Source: Bacteroidota bacterium
GTDB lineage: Bacteria; Bacteroidota; Bacteroidia; Chitinophagales; Chitinophagaceae
Assembly: GCA_023433265.1 (NCBI GenBank)
Contig: JAEZDR010000101.1
Span: 1-29,356, forward strand
Reading direction: 5' to 3'
Length of the DNA stretch: 29,356 nt
Shown: positions 16,915 to 24,845 of the stretch, piece by piece
How positions within the stretch are numbered: position 1 is the stretch's first letter
How the letters are laid out: each line of letters opens with the position of its first letter
Made by a program: the position numbers and the translations under genes
Notes under the pieces: generated by a model
Seen by the model: only the letters and a program-made list of their open reading frames with translations
What the model was told of the DNA's origin: nothing
The model's database searches: none

Positions 16915-18047
16915 GACACCTTAGCACAAGTGTAAGAATGTAACAAGTGCTGAATAATTTTTTTCTTAAAAACTCCGAAACCAAAGGCATTGTAAACTTC
17001 CTCAATCCTGCTGCTACGATCAACTTTACTATTCAATGCATCCAAAACTGCCTGCTTAACCTCTTCCACATCGTCGGGATTTACCAGGTAGCCAAATTTG
17101 CCACCATTTAAAGCATCTACTGAACCGTCGTTCTCTCCCGCAACTACACCAAGTCCAGAAGCGAGTGCTTCGATAAAAACAATACCAAAACCTTCTTTTT
17201 TACTCGGCATCACAAAAACATCACTCATTTGATAATAATCAGGAAGCAAGTCGTCTTCTATATAGCCGGTAAAGTGTACATTGTCTGATATTTCCAATGT
17301 AGCTGCCAGGTGTTCAAGGCGTCTTTTCTCTCTCGGTTCGTAATCTCCTACCATCAGGTAAACAACTTTCCTGTTTTCTAACTTCATCTTCCGTATGACT
17401 TTTAGCACAGTCTCATAACCCTTCAGCCGTTCACTATGCGCAAATCGAGCTACCGTAATCAAGACATTATGTTCGGTGGTAATCGCATAAAAATTCTTCA
17501 ATACGGAAGTATTGATGTCTGTCTTATTAAAAATGTTAGGATCGATAGTATTTGGTACAATCGTAATCTTGCTGGCTGGCACGTGGTGCACCGATATCAA
17601 TTTAGCGCTGGAAAAGTTGCTAACAGTTACAAAAGAATCACATAATCTCAACGCCTTTGCTTTTAATCGGCTAACAGGGTACCAGGCCTCAATACCATGG
17701 ACAACAAGGCATATGTGAACCTTGGGTTTAACTAGTTTCACTAATACCACCAACAGTGCCAGATTAATGTGACCAAGGTATAGCATGTCAATGTTTCGCA
17801 GCGCTAAAAGACTTCTCCATAAAAAAAGAAATTTATTGCCCTTAAACCCTTTGAAATTCCTTGAACTTACGTAGCGATTGTCAGCAGCTTTATCGTATAA
17901 CGAAAACATACGGAACTGCAGGTGATGGGTGCCTAAAAATGAAGACATAGCTTGAGCAAAACAACGGTTGAACTTTTCTATTCCACCCGTTTTCTTAAAA
18001 GCAATGAGGCAGCAAAACAGCACCCTGAATCCGCTTCTTAAATGCAC
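16911..18047 (-). CDS. Glycosyltransferase family 4
   Basis: This 378-residue GT-B enzyme has the N-terminal GGIEKFNRCFAQAM loop, VVHGIEAW and the linker IVPNTIDPNIF. The C-terminal domain starts around LITVARFAHSERLKG, and the E-x7-E motif is at E285/E293 (KEGFGIVFIEAL). It sits between the second AsnB-like gene (10-base overlap) and wzx (4-base overlap). Because an exosortase gene lies at the operon head, this could belong to the exosortase-associated GT4 subgroup that I recall being defined for Bacteroidota (XYAG1), but this needs a profile search. It is expected to be cytoplasmic and to add one sugar to the repeat unit; donor and linkage are unknown. Confidence 0.87.
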   Translation of the reverse strand: MHLRSGFRVLFCCLIAFKKTGGIEKFNRCFAQAMSSFLGTHHLQFRMFSLYDKAADNRYVSSRNFKGFKGNKFLFLWRSLLALRNIDMLYLGHINLALLVVLVKLVKPKVHICLVVHGIEAWYPVSRLKAKALRLCDSFVTVSNFSSAKLISVHHVPASKITIVPNTIDPNIFNKTDINTSVLKNFYAITTEHNVLITVARFAHSERLKGYETVLKVIRKMKLENRKVVYLMVGDYEPREKRRLEHLAATLEISDNVHFTGYIEDDLLPDYYQMSDVFVMPSKKEGFGIVFIEALASGLGVVAGENDGSVDALNGGKFGYLVNPDDVEEVKQAVLDALNSKVDRSSRIEEVYNAFGFGVFKKKIIQHLLHSYTCAKVS

Positions 18048-19810
18048 TTTTCTTTAATTATCTTAAGAGCCCAATACTTACTCCAGTGGACCTTCCCTTG
18101 TTTAAACATGTCGAACATCATCCGTTCGTTGTTATTTGATGGCCTCGTATTCTGAGATTGCTTAAACCAATGCTCAAAGGGAAGGGTAAACCCTTGTTTT
18201 CGACGGTTGAAAATTTCAGGAGGTAACTCTGACTTGAAGCTGTTTTTTAGCAGCCTTTTACTGGATTTAAAGAAACGAATGCCCGGGTCAATAGCATTTG
18301 TCTTTTCCAATAATGGACGATCCAGGAAAGGAACCCGAATTTCTACCCCATGCCACATTCCCAGAGAATCGGCATCTTTCAATAGTTGATCCTTCAAATA
18401 AAGCGTCATCTCCATTTCTGCGTTATCCAAAAGGTTATTGTGTTGCTCGCCGCCAACCCCATATACTCCAAAGCATGCATCTAATAACCTCATTTCATCC
18501 ACCTCGGCAAGAAGGGAGGCCTGCTGCATCGTAAAAATTCCGCGATTCATCAGGTAAAGTGACAATAAGTTAGGTAAGTGTAAGAAAGAAAGTTTTGCCC
18601 TGGAAACATAGTCGTTTGATGATGCCAGTTTACTCAGTGAGGAGGGCACCATCCTAAGTTTTCGCCACATTGGGTATCTTTCAAAAGAGGGGTATCCCCC
18701 AAAAACCTCGTCGCCACCAATGCCCGATAATACGGCTTTCAATCCCTCATACTTCGCATATTTAGAAATAAAATAGGTATTCACGCCATCTACCGTAGGC
18801 TGATCCATTGCTGCAAGAACATCGCTATAACATCTATCGAATTCACTCAGACCGACTTTATAGTACGAATGTTTAGCGCCTGTTTTTGCAACTATTGCAC
18901 GCTGATATTCGCTCTCGGTGTATTTTACCTCGTCGAACTGCAGCGAAAGAGTGCGAAGATTCTCAGATTGCGATCTTGCTGCTATCAAGGTCAATAGGCT
19001 GGAATCTATGCCGCCACTCAAAAACAAGCCAATCGGGGCATCAGAAATCAGATGGCTTCTCACCGAGCTCTCCAATGCGTCCCTGACTAATACCTCACTC
19101 TCGCCTGCCGACGAAATACAGGAGCTAAAAGCAGGCTGGTAAAATTTAGTATGCCTAACCTCGAAAGAATGCAAGTCTAACGTTAGAACCGTAGCAGGTT
19201 CCAACGCTACAACTCCCTCGAGTGTTGTATACGGTTCAGGAAGGTGGCCAAACAATAAAAACAAACCCCTCCACAATGAATTTTCGGGAAAATCCTTATC
19301 AAACGCTCTAAAAGCTCTAACCTCCGAAGCGAATAAAAATCTATCCTCACCAGCATGAACGTAAAGTGGCTTTATTCCAATATGATCTCTCGCTAACAAT
19401 AGCTGATTCTTGTTTTTGTCCAATATTCCAATGGCAAACATTCCATTGAGCTTTTCGAACACCTTTACACCCCAAACCTGGTAGCCTTCCAATATCACCT
19501 CTGTGTCTGTGTTGCTATTAAACACTCTTCCCAAAGTCCTCAACTGCTGCTTTAGCTCTTTGAAGTTGTATATTTCTCCATTGAAAACTATTGCAATAGT
19601 TTTTGCCTGATTCCACATAGGCTGATGTCCGGCTGAGGACAGATCGAGTATCGACAATCGTCTATGCCCTAATCCAATTCCCAGTTCTTCATCTATGTAA
19701 AAACCTTCATCATCCGGCCCCCCGTGTTCCATAGAGGTGGTCATACACTGGATTGAGTGTATTATAGACTTGTCTCGCTGCTTTGTAACAACCCCGCTGA
19801 TTCTACACAT
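18038..19810 (-). CDS. Asparagine synthase-like glutamine amidotransferase (AsnB family), copy 2, with altered HRGPD motif
   Basis: This 590-residue protein has the AsnB two-domain layout: nucleophile C2 (MCRISG), HRRLSILDL (R51), FNGEIYN (N77, G78, E79), the PP-loop SGGIDSS at 265-271 and SGIGGDEVFGGYPSF. The conserved HRGPD motif reads HGGPD: residue 30 is Gly (codon GGG at 19721-19723) instead of Arg. In E. coli AsnB the equivalent Arg contributes to glutamine-dependent activity, so this copy may use glutamine poorly or use ammonia. All other landmarks are intact, so it does not look like a pseudogene. Its ATG shares one base with the wzc stop (TAATG), and its end overlaps the GT4 gene by 10 bases. 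The role is probably amidation of a glycan carboxylate. Confidence 0.86.
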   Translation of the reverse strand: MCRISGVVTKQRDKSIIHSIQCMTTSMEHGGPDDEGFYIDEELGIGLGHRRLSILDLSSAGHQPMWNQAKTIAIVFNGEIYNFKELKQQLRTLGRVFNSNTDTEVILEGYQVWGVKVFEKLNGMFAIGILDKNKNQLLLARDHIGIKPLYVHAGEDRFLFASEVRAFRAFDKDFPENSLWRGLFLLFGHLPEPYTTLEGVVALEPATVLTLDLHSFEVRHTKFYQPAFSSCISSAGESEVLVRDALESSVRSHLISDAPIGLFLSGGIDSSLLTLIAARSQSENLRTLSLQFDEVKYTESEYQRAIVAKTGAKHSYYKVGLSEFDRCYSDVLAAMDQPTVDGVNTYFISKYAKYEGLKAVLSGIGGDEVFGGYPSFERYPMWRKLRMVPSSLSKLASSNDYVSRAKLSFLHLPNLLSLYLMNRGIFTMQQASLLAEVDEMRLLDACFGVYGVGGEQHNNLLDNAEMEMTLYLKDQLLKDADSLGMWHGVEIRVPFLDRPLLEKTNAIDPGIRFFKSSKRLLKNSFKSELPPEIFNRRKQGFTLPFEHWFKQSQNTRPSNNNERMMFDMFKQGKVHWSKYWALKIIKEKCI

Positions 19811-22191
19811 TAGACCTTAAACAGCTTTCGAGCTTTCTTCATTAATGGTTTGCTTTGATCTTCTGTACCGTAGGTAGAACCGTAGCCATAAGTATAACCA
19901 TACCCATAGTACGCCGCTGTACCTTTCAATTTAACATCATTTACTAACAAGCACATTCCCGGCAGAACTTCGCTTTGGTAAAGATCTTGTACCGATACCA
20001 ATTGTTTTTTGAAGGTGCATCGCTGCCGGACAACATAAATAGTCGCATCTGCAAAACGAGCAAGTATTTTAGCATCGCTTACAAGGCCAACAGGCGCGGT
20101 ATCCATGATGATGAAGTCAAACTCCTCATGGAGATACTCCATCAATTCATCCATCTTCCTATTCATCAATATCTCAGTGGGGTTAGGAGGAATTGCACCT
20201 GCAGGTATGATATAGAGATTGGAGATTTTATCTATACCTATTGGTAATTCTTCTTTTTCTACAGCCCCTACCACATAGTTGGAAATACCTTTTTCTGAGC
20301 TAAGTTGCAAAGATTCCGTGATCTTAGGTTTTCGAAGATCCAGCTCCAAAATCACGGTCTTTCTGCCGGCAAGCGCCCATACAGCACCAATGTTTATGCT
20401 GCAAAAAGTTTTTCCTTCACCTGACATCGACGATGTGATAAGGATTGAGGATTTGGATGCATTATGAATAAACTGAAGGTTAGTGCGTACACTTCTAAAC
20501 TGTTCAGCAAGCATGCTTCTGTCCTTCATCCCTACAACAAACTGCCTGCTCTTGCCCTGATGATGTGAAACTTCTCCAACTATTGGTACATCAACAGCCC
20601 GTAGAATATCGTTCTTAGTAGAAATCTTGTCATTGAAAATATCACGCAAAAACACAATTAACAGTGGGAGCACTATTCCAAAAATGAAAGCAATGGAGTA
20701 TGTACGCATCGGATCAGGCGAGACAGGTCTAATAGAACTTGCAGCAGGATCAAGGGGTTTAGAACCACCAATAGCTGAGGCGCGAGTAATAGCAGCATCT
20801 TCCCGCTTCTGCAAAAGAAAAAGGAACAGCTTCTCCTTTATACCTTGCTGGCGGGTAATTTCGAGCAGTGACTTCTGAATTCCAGGGATGTTTTGCAATT
20901 CGCCTGCAATGACAGAATATTCATAATCTAGTTTTCGCTTTACGCTTTGTGACGCTTTTCGAATGTTTTCTAAGTTTTCAACGATTTTACTGCGCAACCC
21001 TTCCAACTGAGCATCAAGCACTCTTATCGCAGGGTGGGCGGCTGGTATGGTTTTGAGTTCAGTTTCCCTCTTTATTTGCACCTCATTATACTCTCTGACC
21101 AAGCCAACAAGCGTTAGATCCTCAATTCCCAGTGAAGAGGGTACCAATGAATAGCGTCTTTCCGGGTTAGACACATACTCATCGATCATTTCAATGATAG
21201 AACCCCTGATTTCCTGTTGATCTATCTTCTCCTTGATATCACCTAACCTGCTAACATTCATCTCGCTTTGGCGTGGAAGATCAATCACGTTTCTTTCTTC
21301 TCTGAAGTCTTTCAATCCGCCTTCTACTTTGCCTAATTCTGACGCAAGGAGATTAAGCCTTTCGTCGATGAATTTTATTGTGTTGTCAACTATGAGGTTC
21401 TTATCATCAATGTTCTGCAGATTGTACTCAGTCACGAGTTCGTCCAATATATTTCTGCCTTTTTCCGGGTTCTCCGTTTGTAGTGCAATATTAATTATGC
21501 TCGCTTCCCTGTTTAGTTGCTTAATCTTAAGTAAGCTTGCAAGTTTAGCTGCTGTTTTATTGGGATGACTCCATATAATTTTATAAGTGTAACCTGGTAT
21601 AAGTAAGGTGTCAACATAGTTAAGCTTAACAACGTATTTATTTGTGCGCAAAATAGACCCACTACTGAGTATGTGCTCCTTCTTTCCAAGGAACACTTTT
21701 ATTTTATCAAAGTGTTTTTGCAAAGTAATTGTAGCATTCTGACTCGAATCTTTTATGTAATAAAACCTCGCATTGAGGGGGTTGTACTTACCGTATTGCT
21801 CAGCTTCCTTTACTTTTCCTTCGGTCATGTAGTAAACATTCAGGTTTAAGTTGTCTACTACCCGACTCATCAAACTTGTCGTTTTTAGCACTTCAATCTC
21901 GTTGATAAGGTTTGCCCGTTTTCTGTATTGAACCAGGCTTTCCAGCAACATTTCTTCGCCCCCGTACCCGGCGCGATTGGATTTGTCATCTTTGATCAAT
22001 AAGCTGATTGAGGATAAATAAACAGGGTTAGTATACCTGATATATAAATAGGCTGTTGAAAATAATGCAACAAAGAAAAAAATGAAAACCGGCAAATAAG
22101 CCAGGTATTTAAACATAAGCTCTTTGGCGGACGGCTTAAAAGCCTCTGTATTTCCCCTAACAATCTTGTTGCCCTTATTCTTTTGATTCAT
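19810..22191 (-). CDS. Wzc-type polysaccharide co-polymerase and tyrosine autokinase
   Basis: This 793-residue inner-membrane protein combines a Wzz-type chain-length domain with a BY-kinase. The first membrane helix is at about 33-52 and the second at about 498-516, preceded by a Pro-rich RPVSPDPMR. The periplasmic region between them contains long helical, probably coiled-coil segments (about 275-330 and 365-465). The cytoplasmic kinase has EQFRSVR (563-569, the oligomerisation E-x2-R-x2-R motif), Walker A in SSMSGEGKT (587-595), Walker A' in LELDLRKP (615-622) and Walker B in FIIMD (693-697). The C-terminal tail has seven Tyr between 761 and 774, the expected autophosphorylation cluster. 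It controls chain length and export with Wza; CpsB at the operon end should dephosphorylate it. It overlaps wza by four bases. Confidence 0.93.
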   Translation of the reverse strand: MNQKNKGNKIVRGNTEAFKPSAKELMFKYLAYLPVFIFFFVALFSTAYLYIRYTNPVYLSSISLLIKDDKSNRAGYGGEEMLLESLVQYRKRANLINEIEVLKTTSLMSRVVDNLNLNVYYMTEGKVKEAEQYGKYNPLNARFYYIKDSSQNATITLQKHFDKIKVFLGKKEHILSSGSILRTNKYVVKLNYVDTLLIPGYTYKIIWSHPNKTAAKLASLLKIKQLNREASIINIALQTENPEKGRNILDELVTEYNLQNIDDKNLIVDNTIKFIDERLNLLASELGKVEGGLKDFREERNVIDLPRQSEMNVSRLGDIKEKIDQQEIRGSIIEMIDEYVSNPERRYSLVPSSLGIEDLTLVGLVREYNEVQIKRETELKTIPAAHPAIRVLDAQLEGLRSKIVENLENIRKASQSVKRKLDYEYSVIAGELQNIPGIQKSLLEITRQQGIKEKLFLFLLQKREDAAITRASAIGGSKPLDPAASSIRPVSPDPMRTYSIAFIFGIVLPLLIVFLRDIFNDKISTKNDILRAVDVPIVGEVSHHQGKSRQFVVGMKDRSMLAEQFRSVRTNLQFIHNASKSSILITSSMSGEGKTFCSINIGAVWALAGRKTVILELDLRKPKITESLQLSSEKGISNYVVGAVEKEELPIGIDKISNLYIIPAGAIPPNPTEILMNRKMDELMEYLHEEFDFIIMDTAPVGLVSDAKILARFADATIYVVRQRCTFKKQLVSVQDLYQSEVLPGMCLLVNDVKLKGTAAYYGYGYTYGYGSTYGTEDQSKPLMKKARKLFKV

Positions 22192-22955
22192 CGTCTCACA
22201 ATGTTTACTATTAGTAATCCAAGTGTTCCCACTACGGCCATAACAGAGGTGGCAATAGTGATATTCCGCATAAGCAATTGATCATCTGCGGTCAGCTTTT
22301 TATCGGACATTTCAACTACAACAATGTCGTTTTGCTGTAATTTAAAATATGGAGATCGGAAAGCGTCGTGTGAAAGAAGGTTGACAAGGCCAAATTCCCG
22401 TTTGCCGTTCACTTCTCTTATCACGAGGACCTTATCTTTCTTTCCAAAAATGGTAATGTCGCCGCTTTGTCCTATCGCTTCAAGCAGCGTTATCTTTCCA
22501 TCCGGCACGTTTATTACTCCCTGCCTGGCGACCTCCCCAAGTACGGTAACCCGGAAGTTTAAAAATTCTATTGTGACAACAGGATCAGATAGATATTTCG
22601 TGAGGCTGTCGACAAGCAACATTTTAAGATCATGGCGAGTAAGTCCGGCAACTTTCACCCCTCCCAGCTGCGGGAACATTATAATGCCTGACGGGTCGAC
22701 GGTATAGCCCATCTGCACGTTGTTATAAACTGGTGAAGGATTAAGTAAATTGTAGGGGATTGCACTTTGGTTATTTAAAGCTGTTACAACAATAGATAAC
22801 TTGTCCCCCGGCTGAATTACATTGTCGTAACTCTGTAAAGCAACCGTGTGAGTTGTGTCGTACTTATCCTGAAAATAATTGAGATTCTTAGGAGCGCGGC
22901 AAGAATGGAATAATATAGCCCCGCTTAGCAGCAGCAGAAGAAATCCGAATCGCAT
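22188..22955 (-). CDS. Wza-type polysaccharide export outer-membrane lipoprotein
   Basis: This 255-residue protein has a lipoprotein signal peptide ending in LFHSC, with the lipidated Cys at position 19. The polysaccharide-export (poly_export) domain starts around NVIQPGDKLSIVV. It is followed by an SLBB-like domain (VTVLGEVARQGVINVPDGK ... LLEAIGQSGDI, about 130-190). A hydrophobic helix near the C terminus (TSVMAVVGTLGLLIVNIV) ends in basic residues. Wza forms the outer-membrane export channel together with Wzc. At 255 residues it is shorter than E. coli Wza, as is usual for Bacteroidota homologues. It is the first gene of the operon and is divergent from the exosortase-like gene across 235 bases. 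Confidence 0.92.
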   Translation of the reverse strand: MRFGFLLLLLSGAILFHSCRAPKNLNYFQDKYDTTHTVALQSYDNVIQPGDKLSIVVTALNNQSAIPYNLLNPSPVYNNVQMGYTVDPSGIIMFPQLGGVKVAGLTRHDLKMLLVDSLTKYLSDPVVTIEFLNFRVTVLGEVARQGVINVPDGKITLLEAIGQSGDITIFGKKDKVLVIREVNGKREFGLVNLLSHDAFRSPYFKLQQNDIVVVEMSDKKLTADDQLLMRNITIATSVMAVVGTLGLLIVNIVRR

Positions 22956-23119
22956 TAAAATAGGGTTTAGGTCAAAGCTTCGCTTCAGTCAGTCACATGC
23001 TGAATGCAAAAAATAGAGTTGAAACAAGTGCTTCAGTTAGTTATAACGGGAGGGGTATTGCCGGTCTGTTTATGATAATATCCCTCAGGTAATTCAGACA
23101 GCAATACTACCACAATTCA

Positions 23120-23137
23120 AAGTGTTTTCCAACACTT
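23120..23137. repeat. Perfect 7-bp inverted repeat in the wza/exosortase divergent region
   Basis: AAGTGTT (23120-23126) and AACACTT (23131-23137) pair around a TTCC loop. The site lies 54 bases before the exosortase start and 165 bases from the wza start. There is no T-run on either side, so it is not an obvious terminator. It could be an operator or a leader hairpin; the sequence alone cannot tell. Confidence 0.6.
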
Positions 23138-23190
23138 CATTAACAATTTACGGTTATATTGCGAACTCTAATTAATATTTAATCCTTCCA

Positions 23191-23799
23191 ATGTTGCTAA
23201 GCAGGATGATGCGCGTACCCCTCCCTAAACTTATTGCCGAAAATAGCGGGTTACGATTTCTGTCCAGGTTTCTTATTCTTTTTGTCTTTTTCTATTATGT
23301 AAATATCGCAGCAATCGCCATCACTTCTGAAGGGGGGCTATACTGGCAGTTTGCAGACAAATACCTGGATTACATTTCATTCTGGAGGTATAGCTTATTA
23401 AAGTTTTCTTCTATAATTGCAAACCTCGTGGGTTTTGACACCCAAATGGTAGGCCCCTATAAATTAAAGCTTGCGGGTGAAACCCATATGGTTTCAATGG
23501 TGTATTCATGCATCGGCTACGGCGTTACAAGTGTTTGGCTGGCCTTTACATTGGCAATGGAATTTGGATGGAAAAAGAAGCTTTTTTGGCTGGTTATCGG
23601 TTCTTGCGGGCTCTTTATATTGAACTGCTTTAGAATTGTCGCTATTCTTCTTGCCCACGACAGGCTTGGAGAAAATGCATTATTTGATCATCACACCCTA
23701 TTTAATATCGTAGCATATGGGTTTGTGTTTCTATTGATGTACCTGATTATCCAGGCAAACGAAAAGACAAACAAAAATAAAACGGTGGATTCCGTTTAA
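23191..23799 (+). CDS. Exosortase/archaeosortase-family transpeptidase, possibly XrtY class
   Basis: This 202-residue multi-pass membrane protein has the exosortase catalytic triad in the right order and spacing. C107 is in VYSCIGYG, R148 is in LNCFRIVAI, and H167/H168 are in FDHHTLFN, each at or near the end of a hydrophobic helix. About five to six helices are visible. Exosortases cleave and anchor or process proteins carrying C-terminal sorting signals in the inner membrane, and are often linked to EPS loci. It is divergent from wza. I recall an exosortase class in Bacteroidota (XrtY) associated with Wzy-like proteins and a GT4, but cannot confirm membership. Starts at M6 or M7 are possible alternatives. 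No matching sorting-signal protein is seen in the window. Confidence 0.82.
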   Translation: MLLSRMMRVPLPKLIAENSGLRFLSRFLILFVFFYYVNIAAIAITSEGGLYWQFADKYLDYISFWRYSLLKFSSIIANLVGFDTQMVGPYKLKLAGETHMVSMVYSCIGYGVTSVWLAFTLAMEFGWKKKLFWLVIGSCGLFILNCFRIVAILLAHDRLGENALFDHHTLFNIVAYGFVFLLMYLIIQANEKTNKNKTVDSV

Positions 23800-23955
23800 C
23801 ATGATAGCTTCTATTATTTTCAGGGCCGTGTAGACTAAGATTTACTTTTTCATTCGTCCGGTTAAATGAATAACTAAAATCATCTAATAGTTGTTCATCG
23901 CAGTTGTGCACGGGTTTGCCATATCTTCCACATCTTTACATAAAATAATATTCGG

Positions 23956-24831
23956 ATGTCTACGATACCTGAAAGCGAACTAATCATCAATAACAGGGGG
24001 GCCATTTATCATCTTGATGTAAAGCCTGAAGAAATCGCTCACACAATCATTACTGTAGGTGACCCCAACAGGGTAAAAGAAGTTTCTAAACATTTTGATA
24101 GCATTGAATATCGTAACGAACACCGGGAGTTTGTTACTCACACTGGCTTCCTCGGAAAAAAAAGAATTTCGGTAGTGGGTACCGGCATTGGACCGGACAA
24201 CATAGATATTGTAATGAACGAGGTGGATGCGCTGGTAAACATCGATTTCGAAACGCGCACAATAAAAAAAGAACTTACATCGCTCCAAATCTTCCGGTTG
24301 GGAACCAGTGGATCACTTCAAGGTGATATTCCTGTGGACTCGTTTGTAGCAGGTACTCATGGACTGGGACTTGACAATCTTTGTGGTTATTATGTAAAAG
24401 AAAATACGGAAGAAGAAAAAGCAATACTGCAAGCTTTTATTACACACACCGGGCTTGAAGGCAGTGCATCATTTCCATACATCTTTTCAGCAGGAGCACA
24501 CCTATTGAAACATTTCGTGGATGGTTTTCACAAAGGCGTCACGGTCACATGCCCCGGATTTTATGGCCCACAGGGTCGCGTATTGCGGTTGGGTCTCGCC
24601 TACCCCGAACTCATCAACAGACTCACCAATTTCTCCTTTGGTAATAATCGAATTAGCAATTTTGAAATGGAGAGCAGCGCAATTTATGGCTTAGGAAAAA
24701 TAATGGGTCACCAGTGCCTTAGCTTAAACGCTATAGTAGCAAACCGGGTTAATAAAGTATTCTCGAAGGATGGCCAGAAAGCAGTAGAAAACCTGATTGT
24801 AAAAGCGCTTGGAATAATCAGTACCATTTAA
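23956..24831 (+). CDS. Nucleoside phosphorylase (uridine phosphorylase-like)
   Basis: This 291-residue protein belongs to the nucleoside phosphorylase-I family. ITVGDPNRV (G35, D36, P37, R39) is the N-terminal phosphate-binding loop. VVGTGIGPDNIDI is the conserved Gly-rich strand, RLGTSGSLQGDI the second phosphate-site segment, and SNFEMESSAIYGL the ribose-binding Met-Glu motif. Such enzymes split nucleosides with phosphate into a base and ribose-1-phosphate for salvage. The length is longer than hexameric E. coli Udp (about 253), and base specificity cannot be fixed by eye. It is followed by dapF after 14 bases, so the two probably share a transcript. Confidence 0.87.
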   Translation: MSTIPESELIINNRGAIYHLDVKPEEIAHTIITVGDPNRVKEVSKHFDSIEYRNEHREFVTHTGFLGKKRISVVGTGIGPDNIDIVMNEVDALVNIDFETRTIKKELTSLQIFRLGTSGSLQGDIPVDSFVAGTHGLGLDNLCGYYVKENTEEEKAILQAFITHTGLEGSASFPYIFSAGAHLLKHFVDGFHKGVTVTCPGFYGPQGRVLRLGLAYPELINRLTNFSFGNNRISNFEMESSAIYGLGKIMGHQCLSLNAIVANRVNKVFSKDGQKAVENLIVKALGIISTI

Positions 24832-24845
24832 AAGCCTGGAAGCAA

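Larger units (their letters stand above)
2583..22955 (-). other. Exopolysaccharide/capsule biosynthesis operon, 18 genes
   Basis: Eighteen genes run without interruption on the minus strand from wza (start 22955) to the CpsB-type phosphatase (stop 2583). Spacings range from a 44-base overlap to a 42-base gap, and I see no internal terminator. From wza to the third GT4 the starts and stops overlap by 4, 1, 10, 4, 7, 22, 14 and 4 bases. This argues for a single translationally coupled unit. The content (Wza, Wzc, Wzx, Wzy, five glycosyltransferases, modifying enzymes, phosphatase) fits a Wzx/Wzy-dependent pathway. Confidence 0.85.

Noticed and set aside
3632..21568. Plus-strand open frames inside the EPS operon (for example 3632-3970, 16101-16385, 21233-21568)
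   Set aside because: They are antisense to strongly supported genes, and their translations show no domain or coherent composition.
22188..22955. Wza C-terminal hydrophobic helix as an exosortase sorting signal
   Set aside because: The protein is N-terminally lipidated, and the helix fits the C-terminal membrane segment of Wza-type proteins; no sorting motif precedes it.
22956..23190. Bacteroidota -33/-7 promoters for wza and the exosortase gene
   Set aside because: Partial matches such as TATATTG exist, but none combines TAnnTTTG with a correctly spaced TTTG.
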